Shown one piece after another: positions 7,416 to 15,973 of a stretch of 50,999 bases of DNA. A program made the translations under genes and the position numbers. Positions within the stretch are counted from its first letter, which is position 1; each line of letters opens with the position of its first letter. Origin of the DNA: JAZQLP01 sp045629205 (GTDB lineage Bacteria > Bacillota > Clostridia > Oscillospirales > UBA644); NCBI GenBank assembly GCA_045629205.1, contig JAZQQT010000187.1, positions 1 to 50,999 on the forward strand, given 5' to 3'. The notes beneath the pieces are model-generated. The model searched no databases. It worked only from the letters and a program-made list of their open reading frames with translations, and had not been told where the DNA came from.

Positions 7416-10091
7416 GAAAAGGATACTACAAGAAATTATACTGTAAAAGATATTATCAGTGGAGCTGCCGCTGTTGATGAAGTATACGGAACACTAGAGG
7501 CAAAATCTGTCCCGGAAATAGTAGGATATGAGCGCGCTGTAGCCAAGAATCATATCAAACGGTTATATGATGATGAAAAAGATAATTTAAACAAAATCGT
7601 ATTTTTAAATGCCGACGGCTCAACAACAGAATATTTATTTGCTTATCCAGTAAAGTATTTAGCTGACGGAAAAATACAAGATATTACATTAGATATATCT
7701 AAAAATGAGTTATCTGAATCATTTGAAAGTTCGGCAAACTCATCAAAAACTGTTTTTCCATATAATCTTGCTGATGGAATTTCGCTGACAGGTAATAATC
7801 AAACTATATCACTTGTCCCGTATATTAATCAAACAGAGATTATAAACGCAACACTTATAGACCATAAAAAAGTAATTTATAAATTTGATGACACAACCGA
7901 ATATGAATATTCGTTAACGTATACCGGATTTAAAGAAAACATTATAGTAAGTGAATACACAGGTCAAACCGAATTTTTATTCTATTTATATACAAACGGA
8001 TTGAAACTTACGGAACAAGATGGGTCGTTTTCTTTGAAGAATAAAGAAAACGAAATATGTGCGGTCATTGGTGATGTTATTATTTTTTCGGCTGATGAAA
8101 AAAACAATTCAATGGGTAGATTGGAAGCATCCCAAATAATTGAAAACGAGCAGTATGTTTTACGTATTATAGTTGATCAAAACTATCTCATGGATGAGAA
8201 TACAGCATATCCAATTCGTATTGACCCGACTATTGAAATATGTTACAATAATAATGGTAGTAGTGCTATAGAAGATGTTACAATTAACAGTCTTTCTGGA
8301 ACGGACGGCAGTTCTGGATCATTACGTGTGGGGTTACGTGATACTTATGGCGTTTCTCGGATATTAATGAAATTTCCTGGCTTAAATTTGTCTTCACTTG
8401 GAACAAATTATTCTATTACAAATGCAACTGTTGAAGTCCGTGATGTAATGTGCGAAAGTGCTAGTATGACAGTTTATTGCTATGTTTTTTCAGGTAATGA
8501 ATGGAGTGAATCGACAGCAAATTGGTCTAATGTTAATCCGAACAATATTTCCACATACCTTTCTTCAAATGTTTTTTCATACTCAAATGGACTACAGCAA
8601 TCGACTCCGCATTGGTATTCTTTTGATATAACCGAAGCTGTTAAAGGCTGGAAGTCTGAATACTATAATATAAATAAGGGAATTATATTTAAAGCACCTT
8701 CTTCTGTTGAAAACGGTAACACATATATAAATAAAACCATTGCTTCATATAATCGTTCTTCATACAAGCCGACGCTTACAGTTACATATGGTTCAGATTC
8801 ACATTATATTCCTGATGATACATATTACGTTAATAATAAAAATTCCGGAAAATATTTGAAATATACATCATCTTCTACAACTGCTTCTTCTGGTTTAATT
8901 TCTTCATTAGGTGATTCTATTCGATGGGAAATCAGAGCCGTAGATAATGGCTATATTATCAGAGAAAAATCCAACCCCACTTATTATCTTAGCGTTCCAA
9001 CAAGTTCGTCAAGTAGCTCCTTATCAATAGTATCTGTTGCTGATGCTTCAATCCCAGAACGTTGTATATGGGATATTTCTTTAGCATCCGGATCAGGATG
9101 TCTAATAAAAAATAAATATAATTCACGGTATTTATATTATTCTGGGAATTCAGTCGCAACGTCTTTAACTCTCGGAACAACTGGAACTGAAACATATTTT
9201 TCCCGTGTTTGGAGGTTAGCAAGTACTTCTTCATATGGAAATACTTCAATGTATGAAGATAGAGAATTAATGAATGGCTTTTTAATTTCGTGTTGTAATG
9301 CAGATGTTGGAGAGACAATTAATCAAAGTATTGCAAAGAATCCAACAAATGCTTTATGGGCTAATAAATCCGATTTTGTATATACTACAAATTATGCTTC
9401 ATTACTAAGCATAGATGGTGATGAAATAAGTGCAATATCTTCTGGTTATGCATCAATTTCAGCGACGCATAAAGTAACTGGTTTGACACAATCCTTTTCT
9501 TTGACTATTTTCCCTGGAACATTTGATGTGTACATAATGGCAAGTGGGGTTTCTTTTGATAATTTCATTAATGGTAGTTTTGCTGGACATGGATGGATTG
9601 AAATTATCAGCAATTCAGCACACGAATATACTATTGGGCATTATAGTTTACCATCTTCTGAGACAGTTACAATTGGACGATGGGGAAGTCAGATAAACCA
9701 AAATGATGGTAATTTCGTCGGAATATGGTATAATCGAGAAGTCTATGAAATAAATGTAAATGGGAAATATGGGTCTAAAACTTATTCATATCTTACGGTG
9801 AATAAAAACAAATTAAATCAAATCACATCTCTTATCACATCTACATATAGTGGGTATAATTTAATTACTAACAACTGTGTAACTTTTGCAATTGAAGTCT
9901 GGAACATTTGTGCCGATACAAATAATACGATTGACACATCTATTTTTACGCCAAACGGATTGGTCAATGCAATTGAAGATTTAACATATCATTATTCAGG
10001 GAATTTAACTCGTATTCCTGAAACAATTATGTGTGGATTTTATAATGGAATAAATTATGTTGAACATATCGTTCCGAATTCTATTAGTTGA
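7329..10091 (+). CDS. Large secreted multidomain protein with a probable permuted NlpC/P60-like (papain-fold) C-terminus
   Basis: A 920-residue protein starting at ATG 7329 after GGAGGT; the upstream in-frame ATG at 7239 lies in the leader. Residues 1-26 are a signal peptide. About 307-485 resemble a DNRLRE-type beta-sandwich (SLRVGLRDTYGVSRILMKF... WSESTANW). About 494-635 look like a ricin-type beta-trefoil (NKNSGKYL, WEI repeats, NKYNSRYLYY, RVWRLA). About 647-727 are BIG2-like. Residues 730-900 contain GHGWIEI (H754) and, almost 100 residues later, NNCVTFAIEVW (C850). His before Cys is the order of circularly permuted papain-like enzymes. Predicted to bind surface glycan or cell wall and cleave a peptide, amide or ester bond; the substrate is unknown. 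Codon use is strongly AT-rich. The next gene begins 11 bases downstream. Confidence 0.8.
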   Translation: MKRKALSLAMALCLVFSLFSWCCQISATEEKDTTRNYTVKDIISGAAAVDEVYGTLEAKSVPEIVGYERAVAKNHIKRLYDDEKDNLNKIVFLNADGSTTEYLFAYPVKYLADGKIQDITLDISKNELSESFESSANSSKTVFPYNLADGISLTGNNQTISLVPYINQTEIINATLIDHKKVIYKFDDTTEYEYSLTYTGFKENIIVSEYTGQTEFLFYLYTNGLKLTEQDGSFSLKNKENEICAVIGDVIIFSADEKNNSMGRLEASQIIENEQYVLRIIVDQNYLMDENTAYPIRIDPTIEICYNNNGSSAIEDVTINSLSGTDGSSGSLRVGLRDTYGVSRILMKFPGLNLSSLGTNYSITNATVEVRDVMCESASMTVYCYVFSGNEWSESTANWSNVNPNNISTYLSSNVFSYSNGLQQSTPHWYSFDITEAVKGWKSEYYNINKGIIFKAPSSVENGNTYINKTIASYNRSSYKPTLTVTYGSDSHYIPDDTYYVNNKNSGKYLKYTSSSTTASSGLISSLGDSIRWEIRAVDNGYIIREKSNPTYYLSVPTSSSSSSLSIVSVADASIPERCIWDISLASGSGCLIKNKYNSRYLYYSGNSVATSLTLGTTGTETYFSRVWRLASTSSYGNTSMYEDRELMNGFLISCCNADVGETINQSIAKNPTNALWANKSDFVYTTNYASLLSIDGDEISAISSGYASISATHKVTGLTQSFSLTIFPGTFDVYIMASGVSFDNFINGSFAGHGWIEIISNSAHEYTIGHYSLPSSETVTIGRWGSQINQNDGNFVGIWYNREVYEINVNGKYGSKTYSYLTVNKNKLNQITSLITSTYSGYNLITNNCVTFAIEVWNICADTNNTIDTSIFTPNGLVNAIEDLTYHYSGNLTRIPETIMCGFYNGINYVEHIVPNSIS

Positions 10092-10102
10092 GGTTGAGAT
10101 AT

Positions 10103-10864
10103 ATGTTATATTTCTTACTTTTTATTTGTTCGTATCTTGAGCTTTTGTGTTCAACATTGATATATTCGATAGGAACTGGATTTATCATTCTTCCTGTTTA
10201 TCTGTTCAAGCTGCTTTGTCTGCCGCTAATTCATTTTGCGATAATAGGTAATTTTATTAAAAAGCAGACATTCAAAAAAAACACGATTCTTTTTTCTGTT
10301 ATTTTATTTTTAGTAACGATTGTTCTGAATGACTGTTTGTTATCTCTGCTTGCCCAAAACAAAAACGGATTTCTTTTGCTGCTGTGTTTTGATGTTATTT
10401 GGGCAATAATGTCCGGCTTGCTGATTGTCGGAAACAGTCTGATATTAAAATCAAATAAAAGCAGATTGTTTATAAACGCCGTAATTACAATCGAAGCAAT
10501 AGTCGCATTGGCGGGCAATATACTTGTGAATTTTTTTATAACTCCCGTAATAAAATCGTTCGATATTGATGCTCCGGAGGTAATTATATGGCCGCTGTGT
10601 GCAATCATGCTTTGTGTCGTTTCATATTTTCTCGGAAAAGATTTTTCGGCGAACCACAGAGTATTTAAACTGATTATTTGGTTTATAGGTGTTGCTGCTT
10701 CTGTATTTGTTGTGTTGTGGCTGTCGGGAACTCCGCACGAAATTCCGATAATGCATCCCGTTACAACTGCCGCGTGGATTATCCCGACTGTTATTGCTTT
10801 TCTGTGTGCCGTAACCGGAATGTGTTTGTCAGATAAAAGCAGACAGAATGAATTGTCAAACTAA
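10103..10864 (+). CDS. Polytopic membrane protein, unknown function
   Basis: About 253 residues with roughly seven hydrophobic segments and short loops, and no family motif that I recognise. ATG 10103 follows GAGG with nine bases between. A TTG at 10088, overlapping the previous stop, would give a slightly longer product but lacks a well-placed site. Its tight spacing with the secreted protein gene suggests co-expression, for example as a secretion helper, self-protection factor or sensor. None of these can be shown from sequence. No terminator follows before the degenerate duplicate at 10924. Confidence 0.7.
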   Translation: MLYFLLFICSYLELLCSTLIYSIGTGFIILPVYLFKLLCLPLIHFAIIGNFIKKQTFKKNTILFSVILFLVTIVLNDCLLSLLAQNKNGFLLLLCFDVIWAIMSGLLIVGNSLILKSNKSRLFINAVITIEAIVALAGNILVNFFITPVIKSFDIDAPEVIIWPLCAIMLCVVSYFLGKDFSANHRVFKLIIWFIGVAASVFVVLWLSGTPHEIPIMHPVTTAAWIIPTVIAFLCAVTGMCLSDKSRQNELSN

Positions 10865-10923
10865 ATGTAACACTTTTAAAGAGATGCTTTAAATATAAAA
10901 TTAAATATTATAAAAAAATACAT

Positions 10924-11090
10924 TTCATCTCACACAAGGTTTTTTGCAGAAATACCATCAAATTACAAAATTTATAATTATGACATAAACGGAGGTAAAA
11001 AAAAGAAACGCAAAACATTATCACTCGCTTTGGCACTTTGTCTTGTTTTTTCGTTATTCACGTGGTGCGGTTTGACTTCGACTGCCGAAG
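10924..11090 (+). repeat. Copy B of the duplicated leader plus signal-peptide segment
   Basis: Near-identical to 7250-7415: the ACACAAGGTTTTTTGCAG block, the GGAGGT site and the signal-peptide codons (LSLALALCLVFSLFTWCG). The -10-like ATATTATAAA is present upstream, but no TTGACA. The start codon position reads AAG instead of ATG. Confidence 0.85.
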
Positions 11091-11170
11091 ATATCAAGCC
11101 ACCTGATAATAACGAAGTCGTTCAGGCAACCGAACCGGGCGAAGAAGCGGTTCCGTATCTGCGTCTTTAC
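11003..11170 (+). pseudogene. Broken 5' end of a paralogue of the 920-residue secreted protein
   Basis: The reading frame matching the signal peptide of the gene at 7329 starts at AAG 11003 where ATG is expected, although GGAGGT remains in place. About 55 codons follow: the signal peptide, then an acidic stretch DIKPPDNNEVVQATEPGEEA unlike the intact paralogue. The frame then runs directly into transposase sequence. It is therefore untranslatable in its original form and truncated. An internal ATG at 11030 opens the same frame but lacks a ribosome binding site. Confidence 0.75.
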
Positions 11171-11484
11171 GAAGAAGACCAAATTGTTTACGCGGACAGT
11201 GCGTATGTTGGCAAGAAATCCCCGACCATGTGGAAAACCGTGTTTGTGAAAAAGGGTATCGCGGCAAGCCGTTGACCGATGAGCAAAAGGAAAACAACAG
11301 AAAGAAATCCAAAACCCGCTGCCGGATCGAGCATGTATTCGGCTTTATGACCGGCTCCATGCACGGAATTACGCTTCGTTCGATTGGGATCGGACGTGCT
11401 GAATTCAATATTGGTCTGACCAATCTTGTTTACAACATTTGCAGGTATTCGATTTTAAAACGAAAAGAGGTGCATCTGGGATAA
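11160..11484 (+). mobile_element. IS5-type transposase 3' remnant, frameshifted
   Basis: The segment encodes the C-terminal part of a DDE transposase in two frames. VYADSAYVGKK (second catalytic Asp) is read in frame with the upstream fragment. Then EKGYRGKPLTDEQKENNRKK and RCRIEHVFGFM (catalytic Glu) are read in another frame after a shift near 11216-11225, ending at TAA 11482. The N-terminal two-thirds, including the first catalytic Asp, is absent. This is a dead remnant of an IS5/IS4-superfamily element. I could not define its terminal inverted repeats. The left boundary is approximate. Confidence 0.8.
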
Positions 11485-11603
11485 CACTATGCCAAGTTGA
11501 GGAAATATCCCGTTTTCCGGGCTGATTCACCCCGATATGACAGGAAAACAGCATTTTCGGTTCTCGGTTTTGGAACTTGCTGTTTGAAAAACACAAAAAC
11601 CGA

Positions 11604-11609
11604 TATAAT
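11604..11609 (+). promoter_or_regulatory. Possible -10 element for the gene at 11645
   Basis: A perfect TATAAT lies 35 bases before the ribosome binding region of the next gene, but no good -35 is correctly spaced. The stretch 11485-11603 between it and the transposase remnant shows no gene and may be leftover IS end sequence. Confidence 0.3.
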
Positions 11610-11644
11610 CCGATGGATAACCTAATTATTAGAAGGTATTATAA

Positions 11645-12082
11645 ATGAAGAAAAAAGTTATTATCGGCATAATCATTGTTGCCGTAATTGCAGTTATTCT
11701 TGCAGCATTTTTATTGTATTATTCAAAAGCAAAATTTACCGTCGAATTCACGGTAGCTTCTCCTGTAAATACGAGTGAAAACCATTACGGGATGATTATG
11801 GTTATTGAACATGAAAATCCGTTGTTCAAACCTTCCGAAGAGAAATTAAATAATCTTCTTGAAATTTACGATTGGCTTAACAGCGCGGATACCGATGTGA
11901 GAAAATATTTTAATAACGGTGCTTACAACATTGAAGGCTCCGGCGAGATGAAGGACGGAAAAACAACGCTTCGTTATAAAGGCAGCGTTACAAACGAAAA
12001 CGGCGAGCAAATCGAATATCTCAACGAAAAAACTTTTGATTTTACCGTTACGGATGATAGTAATTTTTTATTGGACAAATAA
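11645..12082 (+). CDS. Small membrane-anchored protein, unknown function
   Basis: A 145-residue protein with an N-terminal membrane helix (residues 5-26, MKKKVIIGIIIVAVIAVILA). It is followed by an extracytoplasmic domain rich in charged beta-strand-like segments (FTVEFTVAS, GEMKDGKTTLRYKGSVT, KTFDFTVTDD). No recognised family. AGAAGG precedes ATG 11645. It is followed by a strong hairpin at 12111 and convergent to the GH2 pseudogene. The domain style resembles small lipocalin-like or DUF-type beta proteins, but that is only an impression. Confidence 0.7.
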   Translation: MKKKVIIGIIIVAVIAVILAAFLLYYSKAKFTVEFTVASPVNTSENHYGMIMVIEHENPLFKPSEEKLNNLLEIYDWLNSADTDVRKYFNNGAYNIEGSGEMKDGKTTLRYKGSVTNENGEQIEYLNEKTFDFTVTDDSNFLLDK

Positions 12083-12110
12083 AAACGGAATACAGTATTG
12101 TATAACGTGG

Positions 12111-12141
12111 AGCGGAGCCGACCTAAGTCGGCTCCGCTTTT
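12111..12141 (+). terminator. Terminator between convergent genes
   Basis: AGCGGAGCCGAC (12111-12122) and GTCGGCTCCGCT (12127-12138) form a 12-bp stem with loop CTAA, followed by a short T-run (12138-12141) on the plus strand. It ends the gene at 11645 and may also block readthrough from the opposite strand. Confidence 0.75.
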
Positions 12142-12151
12142 GCGCGATTTA

Positions 12152-14554
12152 TTATTTTGTATAATCTTTTTTGTTGAGATATGCGGGTTCGGGACCGACA
12201 TCGAAATACGTTCCGGATTCTTCTCTCGGACGTTTGCCGGAGAATACGGTAACGTCGCGGACGGTGCTTACAAAGCCTTTGGGGTCGATGAGCCAGAAAC
12301 GGAAGATATCGTTTCCGCCGTCGGCAAGACGTCTCTTGAGGTCATCGCTCCATATCGGGAAAATAACTTCACGGCGTTCGCCGGGTTTTACGTTAACGGT
12401 GAAATCGTGCCATCTCATAGTCGAGTTACGGTCGGTAACACGAATCGTGCATTCGGCAAGATTGATATCGTTATACTGATTCCAGAGTTCAAAGCGAAGT
12501 CCTTCGTCGCCTTCGAACCACTCGATCTCGTCGGGGAACCAAATCGGGCTGAGAGCGTTACGGAGAGACCAGAATGTGGGCTTGGGAAGAAGCTCCGGAG
12601 TCATAACGCCCCAGTCGCAGTCCTCGGAAAGAACCGTCCAGCTGAAAGGATGGCCGAGATTTACGGACGAACCGGAGGACATCCATGGGAAATACGCTGC
12701 TCCGAGAGCGGAAGGCTCGCTGCGGATAAAGCCCCAGTCGCGGCGGATAAGATCGTCGAACGCCTCAAGCTGAGTTGCTTCCTTTGAATAAGTCTTGCTG
12801 TCGTCGGCAATAACGATGCAGCAGTTTGCCGAACGGATTATATCGGGGAAGGCGCTGAAGCCCATAAATTCGGAGGAGAACCATGTGCCGCTCCAGCCGC
12901 GAGCAAGCGCTTCTTCCTTGGTATCGGTTTCCATGGTAGCTTCCCATGAGTAGGGGTTATCGCACTTTCCCTCGGCGAGAAAACGTTTAACATGCTTGAA
13001 TGAATAATGAGTATCGGCGATATCGCCCATACGCAGCTCGAAAATACCGGAAATAAGCTTGCCGTTCTGCGCCCATGCGGGTCCCGGCGGGGGGAACATC
13101 GTCAGACCGTTGGGGTCGAGACGCTAGGCAAATTTCTCATACATACGAAGATGCATCCATCCGTTTGCGGCAACAGCGTCCGATTCGGGCATATTTTCGT
13201 TACCTATGGACCATACCATAACGGAAGGATGGTTACGGTCGCGGCAAATACCGCCCTGAAGGCGGAACAGAGCGGGGCCTACCCACTCGGGATCGTGAAT
13301 ATAATGTGTGCCCCAGTCTACGGGAAGCTCCTGAGCAAGGTAAATACCCATTTCATCGCACAAATCAGCCAGCCAGCGAGGACCCATAAAGTGGGTGCGG
13401 ATGCAGTTTACATTAGCGAGCTTCATAAGCTCGAAATTACGGCGCAGCCATTCCTTCGGGGTATAAAGACCGTATTGCGGATGGCCTGTAAGATGATTGA
13501 CTCCGCGGAATTTGATGGGGTTTCCGTTAAGATACGGACGGCAATCCTTGAAATCCATACGGCGGAAGCCGACACGCCACTTGAATACGTCGGTCTCCAC
13601 ACCGGGAATTTCCGAATCGAGCTGCGCGGAATAGAGGAACGGATGTTCGTCGTTCCAGAGCATGGGATTATTGACAACGAGGTCGATATCTGCGGTTACT
13701 GTCTGTCCCGCGGGAACCTTAACGACTGCGTTCTGTTCCCCCGCAAATGCTCCGTTGGGGTCGGTGAGGATCAGTTTGAGCGTTGCGGAGACATCACTGT
13801 CGGAAGAGTTGCGAAGACGCGCCCAGCCTTTGACGTGGCCTGTAACGAGGTCTTCTTCGAGAGTTGCGGGAAGATAATAATCTTCGACATGGCAGCGTTC
13901 TTTTGCAAACAGATATGCGGGCTGCGCCATACCGCCGAATTCGTTTGAATGACGGGGCATATCCATCATGATAAACGGATGCTTACGAAGGATACGGATG
14001 GCAACCGTTACGGTCTGTCCCGGAGTTACCAAATCTGTAACGTTGCGGCAAACCGGAGTCAATCCGCTGCGGTGGTCCGCGACAAGCTTGCCGTTAACAT
14101 AAACCCGGCCGGCAGGATAAATCGCGTCGCAGCAGAGGAATATTTCTTTATTCTCAAATGATTTCGGAACGGTAACGGTGCGGCGGATCACGGCGCCGTC
14201 GTTGTCGTCGATGTGTGCAAGGCGGATACGGTCCCAGTTGCCGTAAAGGGCGGGATCGTAGTTGGGATCTGCCGTAAAGATACGTCCCGGCTGTTCCGCA
14301 TGCTCCCAATCAAGATCGTAGAGACCGGGAGCGGCAAGATCCTCCTCGGGTGAAGAGAACGGATAGCGGGCAACCGCCCAGCTGCCGGAAAGGTCGATTA
14401 TATTGTTTGTCGGGTATGCTTCCACAACGACCGGCGTGAGAGTTGTTTCCCAATCGCCGTTCCGCTGCGTGCAGACCGTTTCTGCTGTGGCAGCCAGCTG
14501 CGCGGCGATGACGGATTCCGCGAGCGCCTGCTCTTCTTTGGTGAATGGAGTCAT
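12152..14554 (-). pseudogene. GH2 beta-galactosidase/glucuronidase-like glycosidase interrupted by an in-frame TAG
   Basis: One continuous frame of 800 codons encodes a GH2 enzyme, broken only by TAG at 13124-13126 (codon 477). Order: N-terminal jelly-roll sugar-binding domain (about 40-220, VYVNGKLVADH), Ig-like domain (about 225-335), then the TIM barrel with NGNPIKFRGVNHLTGHPQYG, acid/base E453 in WSIGNEN and, after the TAG, probable nucleophile E562 in WFSSEFMG. Accessory beta domains follow to the end. If TAG stops translation, the product lacks the nucleophile and cannot be a normal retaining GH2. No signal peptide is present, so it is cytoplasmic. The start ATG 14554 follows AGGAG and lies 27 bases after the CNNM gene, with no terminator between. 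Both halves are otherwise intact, so the lesion is recent, an assembly error or suppressed. Confidence 0.85.
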
Positions 14555-14581
14555 ATTTTTTCTCCTGTATTTTAAATAATA

Positions 14582-15835
14582 TTATTCTTCTTCAGAATCT
14601 TTTTCCTGCTGAAGCACGTCGGCGCGGACTATTCGCTGACCGTCGGTTTCGGCAACCGAGACCTTGATATTCGCGTATTCGAAGGTATCGCCTTCCTCGG
14701 GGGCCTTGTTGAGCTGCTCCATTATCCAACCGCCGAGAGAAACGCTTTCGGCATCTTCGATCTCTATATCAAAGAACTCGCAGAAATCGTCGAGCGATTC
14801 GGAGCAATCGACACTGAAATGATTATCTCCGAGCTTCTGATACGTTTCGACGACCTCGTCGTGCTCGTCCCAGATATCGCCGACTATCTCCTCGAGAATG
14901 TCCTCCATGGTAACGATGCCAAGTGTTCCGCCGTATTCGTCGAGAACGACGGCAACGTGGGATTTTGCTTTCTGAAGCAGTTTAAGAAGATCGTCTACGC
15001 ACTCCGTTTTGGGAACGAAAATGGGTTCGGTCATAATCTCTTTAACCGATTTTTCGGTAACACCCATACCGCAGTAAAAATCTTTTTGGTGAATAACGCC
15101 GACGATGGTATCAATTGTATCTTCAAAAACAAGAATACGCGAAAATTTAGACTGCGTAAACGCTTCGGCGATCTCCTCCTTGGAGGTATCGACCGATACC
15201 GCTTCGAGATCCACACGGTGAGTCAGTATATCGACAGCGCGGATCTCATTGAATTCGATAACGTTTTTAAGCAAACTGCCTTCGTCGGTATCAATGCTTC
15301 CGTCCTGCTGGACCTCATCTACAAGCATAAGCAATTCTTCCTGCGAGAGCTTGCGGTCGGCTTCAATACCGAATATTTTGGCGATAAACTTTTTCAATAA
15401 CGTAAAGATAAAATTGAGAGGAGTGAAAACCCAGATAAGAAACTGAATAAAAGGAGCAACAAAGCACGCATACTTTTCGGGAATATCTTTAGCGATGCTC
15501 TTGGGGGTTATTTCGCCGAATATAAGAACCGCGACCGTAATGACGGCGGTGGAAACGGTTGCGCCCTTACCTTCTCCGAGCAAGTCGACAAAAAAGACTG
15601 TGCCGATTGAAGCAAGCGCGATATTGACTATGTTGTTTCCTATCAGAACGGTGGAAATAAGCTTATCATATTTTTCAAGGAGGGAAAGCGCAAGCTTTGA
15701 GCCTTTTTTTCCATCCTCATTCATTAATTTCAGTTTTGTTTTGTTAAGCGATGAAAATGCCGTTTCGGTTGCCGAAAAATATGCCGACAACAGGATAAGC
15801 ACGGCCATGGAAATAATGCGGGGAACTGTATTCAT
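14582..15835 (-). CDS. CNNM/CorC-type (DUF21-CBS-CorC_HlyC) membrane transporter
   Basis: A 417-residue protein. Residues 1-180 form the DUF21 transmembrane domain (SAYFSATETAFSSLNKTKL, a signature near residue 18, and LIFGEITPKSIAKD near 105). A CBS pair spans about 200-325 (MTEPIFVPKT, VVLDEYGGTLGIVTMEDILEEIVGDIWDEHD). The C-terminal CorC_HlyC domain covers about 335-412. Bacterial CNNM homologues such as MpfA and CorC are linked to Mg2+ or Co2+ homeostasis, mainly efflux, with CBS domains sensing ATP-Mg. Older annotations call them hemolysins. AGGAG precedes ATG 15835. Transcription is from 16010-16038, through a leader with a short ORF and terminator described separately. The GH2 pseudogene is co-transcribed downstream. 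Confidence 0.93.
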   Translation of the reverse strand: MNTVPRIISMAVLILLSAYFSATETAFSSLNKTKLKLMNEDGKKGSKLALSLLEKYDKLISTVLIGNNIVNIALASIGTVFFVDLLGEGKGATVSTAVITVAVLIFGEITPKSIAKDIPEKYACFVAPFIQFLIWVFTPLNFIFTLLKKFIAKIFGIEADRKLSQEELLMLVDEVQQDGSIDTDEGSLLKNVIEFNEIRAVDILTHRVDLEAVSVDTSKEEIAEAFTQSKFSRILVFEDTIDTIVGVIHQKDFYCGMGVTEKSVKEIMTEPIFVPKTECVDDLLKLLQKAKSHVAVVLDEYGGTLGIVTMEDILEEIVGDIWDEHDEVVETYQKLGDNHFSVDCSESLDDFCEFFDIEIEDAESVSLGGWIMEQLNKAPEEGDTFEYANIKVSVAETDGQRIVRADVLQQEKDSEEE

Positions 15836-15850
15836 ATAAACTCCTGTAAA

Positions 15851-15942
15851 ATAATTACCGTAAAAAATAAAAAAACAAAAGCCGACCTACAAGCGCAAAC
15901 CGCCGTAGACCCGCCTTACAACAATATTCAAACGGTAATTAT
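15851..15942 (-). promoter_or_regulatory. Long-range inverted repeat linking the leader ORF to the transporter's Shine-Dalgarno region
   Basis: ATAATTACCGT (15851-15861) and ACGGTAATTAT (15932-15942) are perfectly complementary over 11 bases, 70 bases apart. In the RNA, the 5' arm is exactly the codons for D11-N12-Y13-R14 (GAT-AAT-TAC-CGT, less the first base) of the leader ORF. The 3' arm ends five bases before the AGGAG of the CNNM gene. Pairing would enclose the terminator hairpin. Confidence 0.6.
15870..15914 (-). terminator. Leader terminator/attenuator upstream of the CNNM gene
   Basis: In the RNA GCGGGTCTAC (15914-15905) pairs with GTAGGTCGGC (15890-15881) with one mismatch and G-U pairs. 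An inner GCG/CGC helix lies inside the loop, and then a T-rich tract TTTTGTTTTTTT follows. The stop codon of the leader ORF (15887-15889) lies in the 3' arm, so a ribosome finishing the ORF would block the hairpin. Confidence 0.65.
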
Positions 15943-15973
15943 CGTAGTCGTCCTCGCTACTGTCTCCGTCCAT
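15887..15973 (-). CDS. Putative acidic leader peptide (28 aa) controlling the CNNM gene
   Basis: ATG 15973 opens 28 codons to TAG 15887. The peptide begins MDGDSSEDDYDNYR, with seven acidic residues among the first 11, and ends with a basic, hydrophobic part (LNIVVRRVYGGLRL). An in-frame ATG at 15985 would add MISI, but it sits one base from the strong GGGAGG site. ATG 15973 is 13 bases from it, so the start is uncertain. Acidic N-termini destabilise translating ribosomes at low Mg2+ (known from E. coli MgtL), and the gene downstream belongs to an Mg2+-linked family. This supports a regulatory peptide rather than a functional protein. Translation has not been shown. Confidence 0.5.
   Translation of the reverse strand: MDGDSSEDDYDNYRLNIVVRRVYGGLRL

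Noticed and set aside
10088..10102. TTG start overlapping the stop of the large secreted protein
   Set aside because: ATG 10103 has a better-placed GAGG and gives a normal N-terminus; TTG cannot be fully excluded.
11030..11275. An 81-residue intact gene starting at ATG 11030
   Set aside because: It is a chimera of half a signal peptide and an out-of-context transposase piece, without a ribosome site.
13124..13126. TAG reassigned to an amino acid in this genome
   Set aside because: rpsC and the MerR-type gene end naturally at TAG, with no coding continuation of family sequence beyond it.
12098..14161. Plus-strand ORFs of 60-313 codons opposite the GH2 gene
   Set aside because: They lack ribosome sites and family signatures and mirror the codon periodicity of the minus-strand GH2 frame.
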